Of a DNA stretch of 64,000 nt, positions 7,906 through 15,253 are shown piece after piece. This DNA is from Paraburkholderia caledonica NBRC 102488 (GTDB lineage: Bacteria; Pseudomonadota; Gammaproteobacteria; Burkholderiales; Burkholderiaceae). The stretch spans positions 1 through 64,000 of the forward strand of contig NZ_BAYE01000002.1 in assembly GCF_000685095.1 (NCBI RefSeq), given 5' to 3'. The first letter of the stretch is position 1. The number at the start of each line of letters is the position of its first letter. The notes under the pieces were generated by a model. That model saw nothing but the letters and a program-made list of their open reading frames with translations, searched no databases and had not been told where the DNA came from. Made by a program: the position numbers and the translations under genes.

Positions 7906-8412
7906 TCACTTTGCGCGAGTTCGTGCTCGCTTCCGGACGCCGGGTACGGGAGCAGGAACCGGTCCGTGTGACGTCTTCGGTACTGCATCTGGCAAATGCC
8001 CGCGTTCTGCGAAGTGCTGGAGCACCCTCACCGCCGCCGACTTGCCGCGCTGCTCCAGTCTTCCACGGAGTGCGAGCGCAAATTCCGTAAGGTCGTCGCG
8101 TCCGTGCAACGCGTGGAAGTCCTGAATGGTTTCTGCGACCGCCGCCAGCGTGGTGTGCTCGTGCAGCGTGCTCGCGATATGCGAGGTGGCTCTCGCCAGT
8201 TCCATCTCGTAGACCTTAAGACGTGCTGTCTCCTCGAAGACATTGTTTCCTTTTGCTGGCTTCGTCACATCGAATAACCCCGGCTGTGCGAGAAAACAGC
8301 TTTCCGCATGAGACAAAACGCGCAGCGGCATGATGGTGACCGCGATGCCGAGCGGCCCGCCAACGTCAGAACGTATAGGCAAGAGAGAGAACTGCATGCC
8401 CCCGATTGCCAT
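7906..8412 (-). CDS. hypothetical protein (about 168 aa)
   Basis: From the ATG at 8412 the protein reads [20 protein letters not shown], then a mixed alpha/beta start and a long helical middle ([40 protein letters not shown]), and ends in a basic tail ([11 protein letters not shown]). Composition looks like a real cytoplasmic protein and no membrane segment is present. Met at 8397 ([11 protein letters not shown]), after a GGGGG run, is an alternative start. It sits just downstream of the HTH gene on the same strand (10-base gap), so the two may form an operon. No family recognised. Confidence 0.55.
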   Translation of the reverse strand: MAIGGMQFSLLPIRSDVGGPLGIAVTIMPLRVLSHAESCFLAQPGLFDVTKPAKGNNVFEETARLKVYEMELARATSHIASTLHEHTTLAAVAETIQDFHALHGRDDLTEFALALRGRLEQRGKSAAVRVLQHFAERGHLPDAVPKTSHGPVPAPVPGVRKRARTRAK

Positions 8413-8422
8413 GAAGTGGGAA

Positions 8423-8719
8423 TCAGGAGGCCCGGGGCTGCCCAGTGCAAAGCCAGTGAACGTCGAGTTGGATGACCGTGGCAAGGCGCATGCAAGCGTT
8501 CAGCGGCGGCACCGTGATTCCGCCGCGCCAATACTCCACCTCATATTCACTGACACCGAGCCAGTTAGCTGCGCGTGCCGAACTGATGCCAGCCCTCTTC
8601 AATGCCCGGTCCAGCCGTGCGGCCAAAGCGCGTCTGAGGCGGTCGTTCCCAGCACTACGCTCGAAATGACCGATGCTGGTCAGATGTATGGCGCCCGATG
8701 TCAGCGTTGCCGGCGTCAT
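8423..8719 (-). CDS. small HTH (XRE-like) DNA-binding protein
   Basis: About 98 residues from the ATG at 8719, which follows a GGGGGGCTGCGGCG stretch usable as a ribosome binding site. The core RLRRALAARLDRALKRAGIS, SARAANWLGVSEYEVEYWRG, GITVPPLNACMRLATVIQLD has the layout of a Cro/CI-like helix-turn-helix domain (AANWLGVSEYEVEYWRGG as helices 2-3). Ending right after LDVHWLCTGQP also fits, because many XRE proteins have WLLTG at this point. A decayed copy lies 1.5 kb away at 6923-7197. Targets unknown; it may govern the adjacent gene 7906-8412. Confidence 0.65.
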   Translation of the reverse strand: MTPATLTSGAIHLTSIGHFERSAGNDRLRRALAARLDRALKRAGISSARAANWLGVSEYEVEYWRGGITVPPLNACMRLATVIQLDVHWLCTGQPRAS

Positions 8720-8809
8720 CGCCGCAGCCCCCCAACGACGTTCCGGGGCGCGGAAGTGATTTCCGGGGTAGTGACCCGGCGGTGGAAACGACGGCTCTGA
8801 CCGCGTCAA

Positions 8810-8923
8810 TCACAGCGGCGCAACCGCGCCAAGGGTCCATGAAATGGCGACGCCAAGCGCGTGGCCGACGCCGAATGTGAACCCCGCAGCCAGAAGCCCG
8901 ATGATGTCTATTGCCTGCGCCAT
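8810..8923 (-). CDS. possible tiny membrane protein (37 aa)
   Basis: A minus-strand frame MAQAIDIIGLLAAGFTFGVG with HALGVAISWTLGAVAPL at the end. It is almost wholly hydrophobic and could form one membrane helix. Short single-helix proteins of this kind are common in Burkholderiaceae, but no clear ribosome binding site precedes it and length gives little support. Confidence 0.3.
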   Translation of the reverse strand: MAQAIDIIGLLAAGFTFGVGHALGVAISWTLGAVAPL

Positions 8924-9157
8924 AGGGAGTGAGGCCAGGCGGCGGCACGTTCAGCGCGACTGAAGCGAAAACCCGGGGCTTTTGGGGCTCCGCTGCTTCC
9001 ATTAGTTCCTTGTTTGAAAAGACTCGCCGACGTGCAATGGAGCTGAAACTGGTCACCGCACCGGTCCGACGCTGCCGCGCGTTGGCGAGCTGCGTCGGGT
9101 TCACCCACAGCCTCAGCTGTCGGGGAACTTTGAACCCGAGCGCATCTCGGTTAGCGT

Positions 9158-9670
9158 TCAATGCGAACGCCCGTGACCGCCGCCACCGCCCCAATATTGG
9201 CCGCCGCCGCCCATACCACGCCCTGGGTATCCGTGCCCACCCCAACTGCCATGACCGCCCCAACCGCCCCGATATCCATGGCCCCAATAGCCGTGGTGGC
9301 CCCAGTAGCCGTACCGGCCCCCGCCATAACAGCATCCGCCCCAGTAGCCGAAGCTCAGTGACACCGATGGCCCCCACCACGCGGGCCAGCCGTAGTACGG
9401 ATACGCGACGGGGTAATACGCAGGCACGACGAAGACGGGCGCGGCTGGTGCGATATAGGCGTTCGTCGATGCGGTTACATCTGACGCGGCTGCACCGGTC
9501 GCGACTGCGTCGGTCATCGAGAAAGGATATTGCTGCGGCGCTGCGGCCGACACTTCGCCGTACGGAACATAGCCGTAGGGCACGTAATAGTAGCAACCGG
9601 ACAAAGCTGCGGACAGGACCACCATCGCAACGACGCGGCCCGCGCGCGACGTTGCACCCAGCGTTTTCAT
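9158..9670 (-). CDS. glycine/tyrosine/histidine-rich lipoprotein
   Basis: A 170-residue protein with a signal peptide and lipobox (VVLSAALSGC, Cys near residue 26), so it should be lipid-anchored to the envelope. After the Cys come Tyr- and Pro-rich segments (YYYVPYGYVPYGE), a hydrophobic stretch (VFVVPAYYPVAYPYYGWPAW), and a C-terminal half made of short repeats of GYWGHHGYWGHG and GGWGGHGSWGGHGYPG. Ends GGHGRSH. The low-complexity repeats suggest a surface or metal-contacting role (many His), but no function is known. Confidence 0.75.
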   Translation of the reverse strand: MKTLGATSRAGRVVAMVVLSAALSGCYYYVPYGYVPYGEVSAAAPQQYPFSMTDAVATGAAASDVTASTNAYIAPAAPVFVVPAYYPVAYPYYGWPAWWGPSVSLSFGYWGGCCYGGGRYGYWGHHGYWGHGYRGGWGGHGSWGGHGYPGRGMGGGGQYWGGGGGHGRSH

Positions 9671-9855
9671 AACCAGCTCCGGGGTCCGACCGACGTAACC
9701 TTCGCCGTGCCTTTGATACAGTTAGCTTACACCTCCACGAACTGAGTCGTTCTCTCGGTGCGATTGGTCAGTCGGACACGGTATGCGGCAGAAAAGAAAA
9801 GGCGTCGAGACGACGGCTTCCTGCAACTATGGAAATAGCCTTGGAGAAGGCGACG

Positions 9856-11163
9856 TCAGGCCGGCGCCTGCCCAGAGGCGCTGTCAAGAATGCGAAGCTT
9901 GTCGCCGAAATCGGGAATATTGTGACCGCCCGCGCGCAACTCGTCGACAAGCCGATGCGCGGCTGCACGACATTGCTCAAACGTCTCATGCAGTCGTGGT
10001 TCGGCCTGGAGGCCGGTCACCACCTTTTCCAGTTGAGACTGGGACTCGCTCAACAGGGCAGGAACGACCTCGTCTGGCGGTATCAGAGACCCGTGACTTA
10101 GAAGCTGTGCAGTCCAGTCGCACCCGTACAGAAGCGCGCGTCGCTCGGTCCTTTGCGCCTCTTGCTGCTCAAGGGCGGCAAGGCTGTGCCGGTTCTTGTG
10201 AATCGAAGCTCGCCAGGTCGTGAGGATGTCGGTGCGCAGGCGTCCAATGGCGTCGCCGAGTGGTGCGTTCTGCCCGCCAGCCACGAGGCGACGTTCATCG
10301 AGTCTGTCGACCTGGTCACGATATCCTTCGAGGAAGGACTGCCAGTTCAGCGGCAGTTCAGCCGTCTGGGAGAACGTGCGGCTCACCTCACCAAGCTCGT
10401 TCCCGATGTCCTGAACGGCTTGCGCGTCGGCAAGACGGGCCTCATAGACCTCGTGAGCCGTCACCATCTGGCGATGCAGGGGAAACAGCGGATTGCGGTA
10501 ACGTCGTTGCAGGTGGCGCTCGGTAGCGCCTGGACGAGCGCTCCATTTCCAGTTGGGCAGTGATTTTGCGTCGAAGTCGACTGCAGCTATCATCGGTCGG
10601 AACACCGCCAGCGCCTCCTCGGTTGCATGGCGAAAACAGTCCGCCAGCTTGTACTCGTTCCCTTGCAGATTGGCACCCTCGTTACCGGCGTAAGGAGATT
10701 CGGGGGCGAGACGTAGGAAGCCTGCGGCCAGGAAAAACTCCATCGGTAGTTCCACGGACAGGCCCTCCTGCAAGAAGGTGCGCTGTTCAGAGGAAATCGC
10801 CTCGACAGAATGCGCCAAGCGGTTTTCGAGCTCGAGGAGCGCATCAATATTGTCGCCCGACGACGGCTGCGCTACCTCGGCGAGCAGGCAGAACGACTCG
10901 CGTACCATTCGTGCCGCAATAGTGCCGTGCTTCTCGGCAAAGAGCCAGAACCACAGGGCAAGCTGATATCCCCGGACTCCGCTACGAACGAGCGGTTCGA
11001 CATCTTGCGTGAATGTGATGCCAGGCGCGGCCCAACCTGCGAAGGGTACAGCGTCGCTGCCCAGGTACATGCCCAGAAGCTGCTGTATCGACTGATGCGT
11101 ATCGCTGGGCCAGATTTGCGTCTCATCGTGTCGCTTCTCGGTTTTCCAGAGCTTCCAGGCCAT
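9856..11163 (-). CDS. hypothetical protein, 435 aa
   Basis: A long, natural-looking soluble protein beginning MAWKLWKTEKRHDETQIWPS. It is mostly helical. Recognisable stretches are GYQLALWFWLFAEKHGTIAA, a Glu/Leu-rich middle, RHLQRRYRNPLFPLHRQMVT, and a C-terminal helical part (SQSQLEKVVTGLQAEPRLHE). No signal peptide, no clear membrane helix and no motif I can assign. The ATG at 11163 opens the frame. It is a single gene with no obvious partners. Function unknown. Confidence 0.7.
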   Translation of the reverse strand: MAWKLWKTEKRHDETQIWPSDTHQSIQQLLGMYLGSDAVPFAGWAAPGITFTQDVEPLVRSGVRGYQLALWFWLFAEKHGTIAARMVRESFCLLAEVAQPSSGDNIDALLELENRLAHSVEAISSEQRTFLQEGLSVELPMEFFLAAGFLRLAPESPYAGNEGANLQGNEYKLADCFRHATEEALAVFRPMIAAVDFDAKSLPNWKWSARPGATERHLQRRYRNPLFPLHRQMVTAHEVYEARLADAQAVQDIGNELGEVSRTFSQTAELPLNWQSFLEGYRDQVDRLDERRLVAGGQNAPLGDAIGRLRTDILTTWRASIHKNRHSLAALEQQEAQRTERRALLYGCDWTAQLLSHGSLIPPDEVVPALLSESQSQLEKVVTGLQAEPRLHETFEQCRAAAHRLVDELRAGGHNIPDFGDKLRILDSASGQAPA

Positions 11164-11712
11164 CCTGAACCTCGCAAAGGTGTGCGGTGTGCGCTTGCAA
11201 ATACTTGCACACTCGGCGGAGGCCGTAAACCGGCGGCTGCCCTTGTCTTCCGAGGTAGCTTCAAGGGGCGTCGGGGCGTGAGCGAGGCTTGAAGTCCGAA
11301 CGGGCGCGCGATGTCACCTGGTGCGCCAGCGACTGACGAGCGGCCGACAAAAGTAAGCTTTGTTCGGCCCGCTGGGGCCCCAAGCTAGGGCAAGCGTGTT
11401 GGCCCGAGGGTGGTATTGACCAGGTCGCACCTAGCATTTTTACCTGTTCCGCAGCCTTGTGGTCGTGGACGAAAGTTACCCGGCGCTGGGCGCTGGGCGG
11501 CGTAGAAAAGCGCTGACTGCTCTTAACGTTTATCGATTGTCTCTTGTCGTGTTTGCCATGGACTATGCGAATGGGTACCTGTGCCTGACGCCGCCTGCTG
11601 CCAACTGCCTCTGATGAAAAACTCCCAACGGCTAACGCGGGGTCGTAACCAACTATCCTGACAAGCGTCCGTGCATGTCAATCACCAGTCTACCGGGTAG
11701 TCATTTCCCTTT
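11164..11712. other. about 550-base region without a recognised gene
   Basis: Sits between two minus-strand genes. Open frames are short or antisense and none resembles a protein. A GGGGCCCC-type palindrome is near 11378. It probably holds the promoter of the 435-aa gene and decayed DNA. Confidence 0.4.
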
Positions 11713-12430
11713 TCAGTTCTGGCTACTTCCCAGCGCGTCGCGCTCAAGCTGTCCTCGGGAGACGTGACGAACGTCGGCACCCTTGGCAACATAGACCACA
11801 TATTCAGCAATGTTCTTCGCGTGGTCGCCGATACGCTCGATAGCTTTAGCGATGAACAGGTAGTCCAGTCCAATCGAGATGGTTCGAGGGTCTTCCGTCA
11901 TGGATGTGACGAGCTTGCGCACGAACGCCTTGAACTCGTTATCGATAGCTTCGTCATCGCGGACAATCTTCGCAGCGGCAACCGTATCCATCCGCGCGAA
12001 CGCGTCCAGCGCTCTGCGCAGGATGTGCAAGGCCATTTCGCCGGAAGCCTTGATTTCAGCGGCGTTGACGCTTTAGCCGTCCGACGCTCGCCTGGATGCG
12101 CCGCGTACGTTTCACTATTTTCCGCGCTTCGTCGCCCGCACGCTCCAGGTTGGTAATGCACTTCGAAGTGGCCATAAGGAATCGCAGGTCACGTGCGGCG
12201 GGCTGTCGACGAGCAATGATATTGGTGACATGCTCGTCGATTTTGATTTCCATGGCATTGAGCCGATGTTCACCCTCGAGGACCTGGTCAACGAGTACCG
12301 TATCGAATTCTTTTAGAGCCTCGAGCGCGTATGCAATCTGTGACTCCACAAGTCCTCCCATCTCGAGAAGCCTTGATGAAAGAAGGTTGAGGTCTGCATC
12401 AAACTTACTGGAAAGGTGCTTGTCTGGCAT
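11713..12430 (-). pseudogene. phoU: phoU, broken by a single-base frameshift
   Basis: PhoU is the negative modulator of the PhoR/PhoB phosphate response and partner of the Pst transporter. The first half runs from the ATG at 12430 (MPDKHLSSKFDADLNLLSSR... ATSKCITNLERAGDEARKIV, with the metal-ligand ERxGDEA motif). At about 12075 the frame shifts; one extra base would restore RLKSVNAAEIKASGEMALHI. The second half continues to 11713 with the second metal motif AKAIERIGDHAKNIAEYVVY. Both motifs are intact, so the break is recent or a sequencing error. No pst genes adjoin it, so the main phoU is probably elsewhere. Confidence 0.82.
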
Positions 12431-12770
12431 GGTCGCTCCCGAGTCGATAACAACCGGTGAAGCAATCGACGGTCGTGCAATGCAGGTTGAAAAAGTCTGT
12501 TCGGCAGCTTTCCCACCTGGAAGCGTCAATGAGTCGTTATCAACATTCGGCGGCCGTAACGGTGGCTTCACCAATTTCGTCGCTAAGCCGCAGCAGGGAT
12601 TTCCCACGTTACAGCGAATCCCGGCCCCTTGTGTGATGGGTAGGCATCTTCGTCGGACAGCCATGAGCCGGCCCCAGCGCAGCTGGAATTCAGCCGCAGG
12701 CCGTCCACGCCTCGTCCGCGCTCGGTGCATATGTACGTAGCATCCAGCGCTTCGCATCGAGGACTCCGAT
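12431..12770. other. region without a recognised gene
   Basis: About 340 bases between the phoU start and the imuA fragment. Frames here are extensions or shadows; no protein pattern or hairpin stands out. The GGGAGCGACC just before 12430 can act as phoU ribosome binding site. Confidence 0.4.
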
Positions 12771-12968
12771 TCATCCATCGGGGTCGCCAACGCCGGTTTG
12801 CTGCACCATCAGGTCGACAAGCGCGCCGACCGGCCAGCCTGCGCCGTGTAGTTCAGCAGACAGAGCTGGGTAGCCGGTCCCGACGCCCCGGCCAGGGCCA
12901 CGCGCGAGCTGAGACGCCCGCCACAGGGGCGAATGTATCTCTTCGGCGGTGACTGTAGCGCTGGCCAT
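12771..12968 (-). pseudogene. imuA: imuA N-terminal fragment (65 aa)
   Basis: The frame from ATG 12968 reads MASATVTAEEIHSPLWRASQ, then LARGPGRGVGTGYPALSAEL and HGAGWPVGALVDLMVQQTGV before a stop. This is the start of ImuA: LWRASQLARG, the GTGYPALSAEL-GxGWPxGALVDL region that replaces the Walker-A zone in these RecA-like proteins, and the QQ-G-G turn. Normal ImuA is over 200 residues; everything after residue 63 is missing. imuB and dnaE2 do not follow. It complements the internal fragments at 459-623 and 22370-22489 but is not next to either. Confidence 0.75.
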
Positions 12969-13047
12969 GTGGCATCAAAGAACAACAACTTCGGAACGTT
13001 CACTTCGCGACTACGCGGCAGACGTTTCCTGACGGAGCGCATGAATT

Positions 13048-13542
13048 ATGAGGAAGCAGTTGACCGCCGCCGCAATCGCGACCTGCCTCGCGCTGGTAGC
13101 CGTCCGCGCCCAGGCTGGAACTGTCGATGTCGACTACAAGAATGCGACCTTCCGCATCGGCAACGAAGACGTGAAGTTGTCGAATGGCAAGCGAGCGGTA
13201 CCGGCCGCGCGTGGTTCAGCGACCCAGCACGTGACGCGTGTGGTCGGCAAGCCCGTCGGTGGCCGGCTTGACTCGAAGCCTGCTGCCGCGATATTCCTGG
13301 CGGACGAACCGGGCGGTAGCGGCATTTTCAGTTACGTAGCGGTGGCATTCAGTGACTGTAGTAAGACCAACGCCGTCTTCCTTGGCGACCGCATCATGCC
13401 GCGGTCGATTGTGTTCCATGGCCGCTCCATCGTCGTCACCTATCTAGACCGAAAACCGGACGAACCCATGGCTGTCATACCCAAGGTGACGAAGAACATG
13501 ACGCTTGGCTTTGATTCCAGGACCTGCCAGCTGGCCAAATAA
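13048..13542 (+). CDS. secreted hypothetical protein (164 aa)
   Basis: Starts MRKQLTAAAIATCLALVAVR with a cleavable signal peptide ending near AQA (residue 23). The mature protein is beta-rich (TVDVDYKNATFRIGNEDVKL, IFSYVAVAFSDCSKTNAVFL, SIVFHGRSIVVTYLDRKPDE) and contains two Cys that could pair. No known domain. The next gene begins two bases after the stop, so they form an operon. Probably periplasmic. Confidence 0.72.
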   Translation: MRKQLTAAAIATCLALVAVRAQAGTVDVDYKNATFRIGNEDVKLSNGKRAVPAARGSATQHVTRVVGKPVGGRLDSKPAAAIFLADEPGGSGIFSYVAVAFSDCSKTNAVFLGDRIMPRSIVFHGRSIVVTYLDRKPDEPMAVIPKVTKNMTLGFDSRTCQLAK

Positions 13543-13544
13543 AC

Positions 13545-14018
13545 ATGAGCATTGTCCGCAAATTGCGCGCGACCGCTACCGCATTCCTCCTGTCGGCGCT
13601 CTGCGCAGCCTGCGCGATCCCACACCCACCACCCGGCGCCCGGCTTTCCACGCGGGAATATTTCGGCACGGCGCAGGGCCATAACGTCACCGACAGGGTC
13701 GAGTTCTTCGGGGTGGGCTTCACGGCCAGCAAGCCTGTGGCGCTCAGCGTTGAGCATCTCCCGGGCGACACACAGGACATTGCCGTCACCATCCCGGGCA
13801 CGCCGTCGGCGGACCCGTACGGCTTCCTCGATTTCAACTACGCGCCACCGTGTCTCTATCGCCGCGGCGACCGGCCGACGGTCGAACGGTCAGTCCGCGT
13901 GCGCGCGACCGATACGGCCAGCTGGACGGTCTATTCCGACGCACTGACCGCCCAGAGTTTCGCGTGCGATGCGCCGCCGCCGGACGCCGCGCAGCGGATG
14001 AAGCGAACAGGGAACTGA
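13545..14018 (+). CDS. lipoprotein, hypothetical (157 aa)
   Basis: Signal peptide with lipobox ALCAACA (Cys near residue 23), hence a lipid-anchored envelope protein. The mature part carries STREYFGTAQGHNVTDRVEF, IPGTPSADPYGFLDFNYAPP and two further Cys. It starts two bases after the preceding secreted protein, and both may act together in the periplasm. No domain recognised. Confidence 0.68.
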   Translation: MSIVRKLRATATAFLLSALCAACAIPHPPPGARLSTREYFGTAQGHNVTDRVEFFGVGFTASKPVALSVEHLPGDTQDIAVTIPGTPSADPYGFLDFNYAPPCLYRRGDRPTVERSVRVRATDTASWTVYSDALTAQSFACDAPPPDAAQRMKRTGN

Positions 14019-14106
14019 GAGCCGAAACACAGCTGCCGTGCTTCAGTTCTGGATGTCGGCCACTTGCAACTGCCAATTGAGGCTTCCTGACGTTCTCCTT
14101 AGGAAG

Positions 14107-14349
14107 TCAAGTATCTCTGCCTTCGGGGTCGAAAATATCGGAGGTCTCGTTATCATGGACTTCTCCCGAACCGTAACATCGTGTGCAGAGCTGCCAGCGC
14201 TCTCCCTCGCATTTTGGGCACGTGATGGTGTTGGACGTGCGAGACACGTCTGAAACAGTCTCAATTTCGGTTATCTGCAGCTTTCCCGTCCCGCCACATT
14301 TTTCGCACTTGATTTTTCCTTGGCCACCACATTGCTGACAGGTAGTCAT
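14107..14349 (-). CDS. small DnaJ-type zinc-finger protein
   Basis: An 80-residue protein with four Cys pairs: MTTCQQCGGQGKIKCEKCGG, then TCPKCEGERWQLCTRCYGSG. The CxxCxGxG spacing is that of the DnaJ central zinc-binding domain. No J domain is present, so it is a stand-alone zinc protein, perhaps a chaperone adaptor or RNA-binding protein. The CCTCCCCTCCTGG just upstream reads as a purine-rich ribosome binding site on the coding strand. Confidence 0.75.
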   Translation of the reverse strand: MTTCQQCGGQGKIKCEKCGGTGKLQITEIETVSDVSRTSNTITCPKCEGERWQLCTRCYGSGEVHDNETSDIFDPEGRDT

Positions 14350-14738
14350 GGCCTCCCCTCCTGGTGGTTAGGTGGACATGACCATACTACTCCGAGCGCC
14401 TGAGAGCGCGAAGCCAGATGCTGGCCTCCACGAACTCGCGCAGTTACTTGCCGGGCGACGAGAATCTGTCGGCGTGGTACTGGGCCAATCGTGCTTTTTT
14501 TGAGAACACGTGACGGACCTACGCGGCGGTCAGCGACCCGCCCCGACCCGACAGCGACAAGGCGTTCGCTTCGCTCATGAATAAGGCCGTGGAACTGGCG
14601 AAAAGCAAAACGGCGCTTGGACTACCGGGGCTACCTCGCACCTGAAGGCTGACGGGCGAAGAAAGGCCCACGCTTGCGTCGTCCGCGCCGGCTGCGCATG
14701 CGCGAGCGGTCCAGGAAGCAAAGCTAAATGCTAAAACA
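14350..14738. other. about 390-base region without a recognised gene
   Basis: One plus-strand stretch near 14540-14640 reads SDPPRPDSDKAFASLMNKAV and looks like the end of a helical protein, but it has no start and is broken before it. I treat it as decayed DNA. Confidence 0.4.
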
Positions 14739-14978
14739 CTAGCGACCCATGTCCTCGGGTCGGTATGAAAGCAACGCTGGAACGTTCACGTCCTCATCTA
14801 TTTCGGGCCAGAATATCTGCTCATGGTCTAGCGAGATGGCAAAGTGTTCACGCTCGGCTGCTGTGGCTGCCTGCAGCACGGGAAACCAGTCCAGTGGGAA
14901 TTGAACCGCGGGACCCTCGGACATGTCGAGAAACAGGTGCACGCTGTCAAAATGCACGTCCACCGCAGTGCGCTCCAT
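14739..14978 (-). CDS. DUF2442-like protein
   Basis: 79 residues from the ATG at 14978, chosen because a GAGGAGGCGACC ribosome binding site stands directly before it. The sequence MERTAVDVHFDSVHLFLDMS, VQFPLDWFPVLQAATAAERE, IFWPEIDEDVNVPALLSYRP has the DUF2442 pattern: short beta strands, P-L-x-W-F-P-x-L, and W-P-x-x-D-E-D near the end. DUF2442 proteins often pair with a DUF4160 partner; the frame continues upstream to 15113, but that part is not recognisable. Function unknown. Confidence 0.7.
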   Translation of the reverse strand: MERTAVDVHFDSVHLFLDMSEGPAVQFPLDWFPVLQAATAAEREHFAISLDHEQIFWPEIDEDVNVPALLSYRPEDMGR

Positions 14979-15253
14979 GGTCGCCTCCTCAATCAGAATC
15001 ATCTTAAAGATAGGTCGCGGCAAAGCTGCGCTCAAGAGTGCATGTAGTTCGAGAATCCAGCCAGAATGCTCAACGTGCAACGGCAGCCGGACGTTCCCAT
15101 GCAGGTGAGTCAAGACTTATCCACTTGCGTCGCGGACAACATAGGAAAAGGTTGTCCTCGCAGCAGGTTGTCAACCTGCCTCTCAGTGGCACAGCGCGGC
15201 GGAAAGTGACAGACGAGGAACGAATATCCGATGTGTGAAACGGTTCACTAACC

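Noticed and set aside
8655-9596. 313-codon minus-strand frame
   Set aside because: Overlaps the glycine-rich lipoprotein in another frame and is extremely Arg-rich; not a natural protein.
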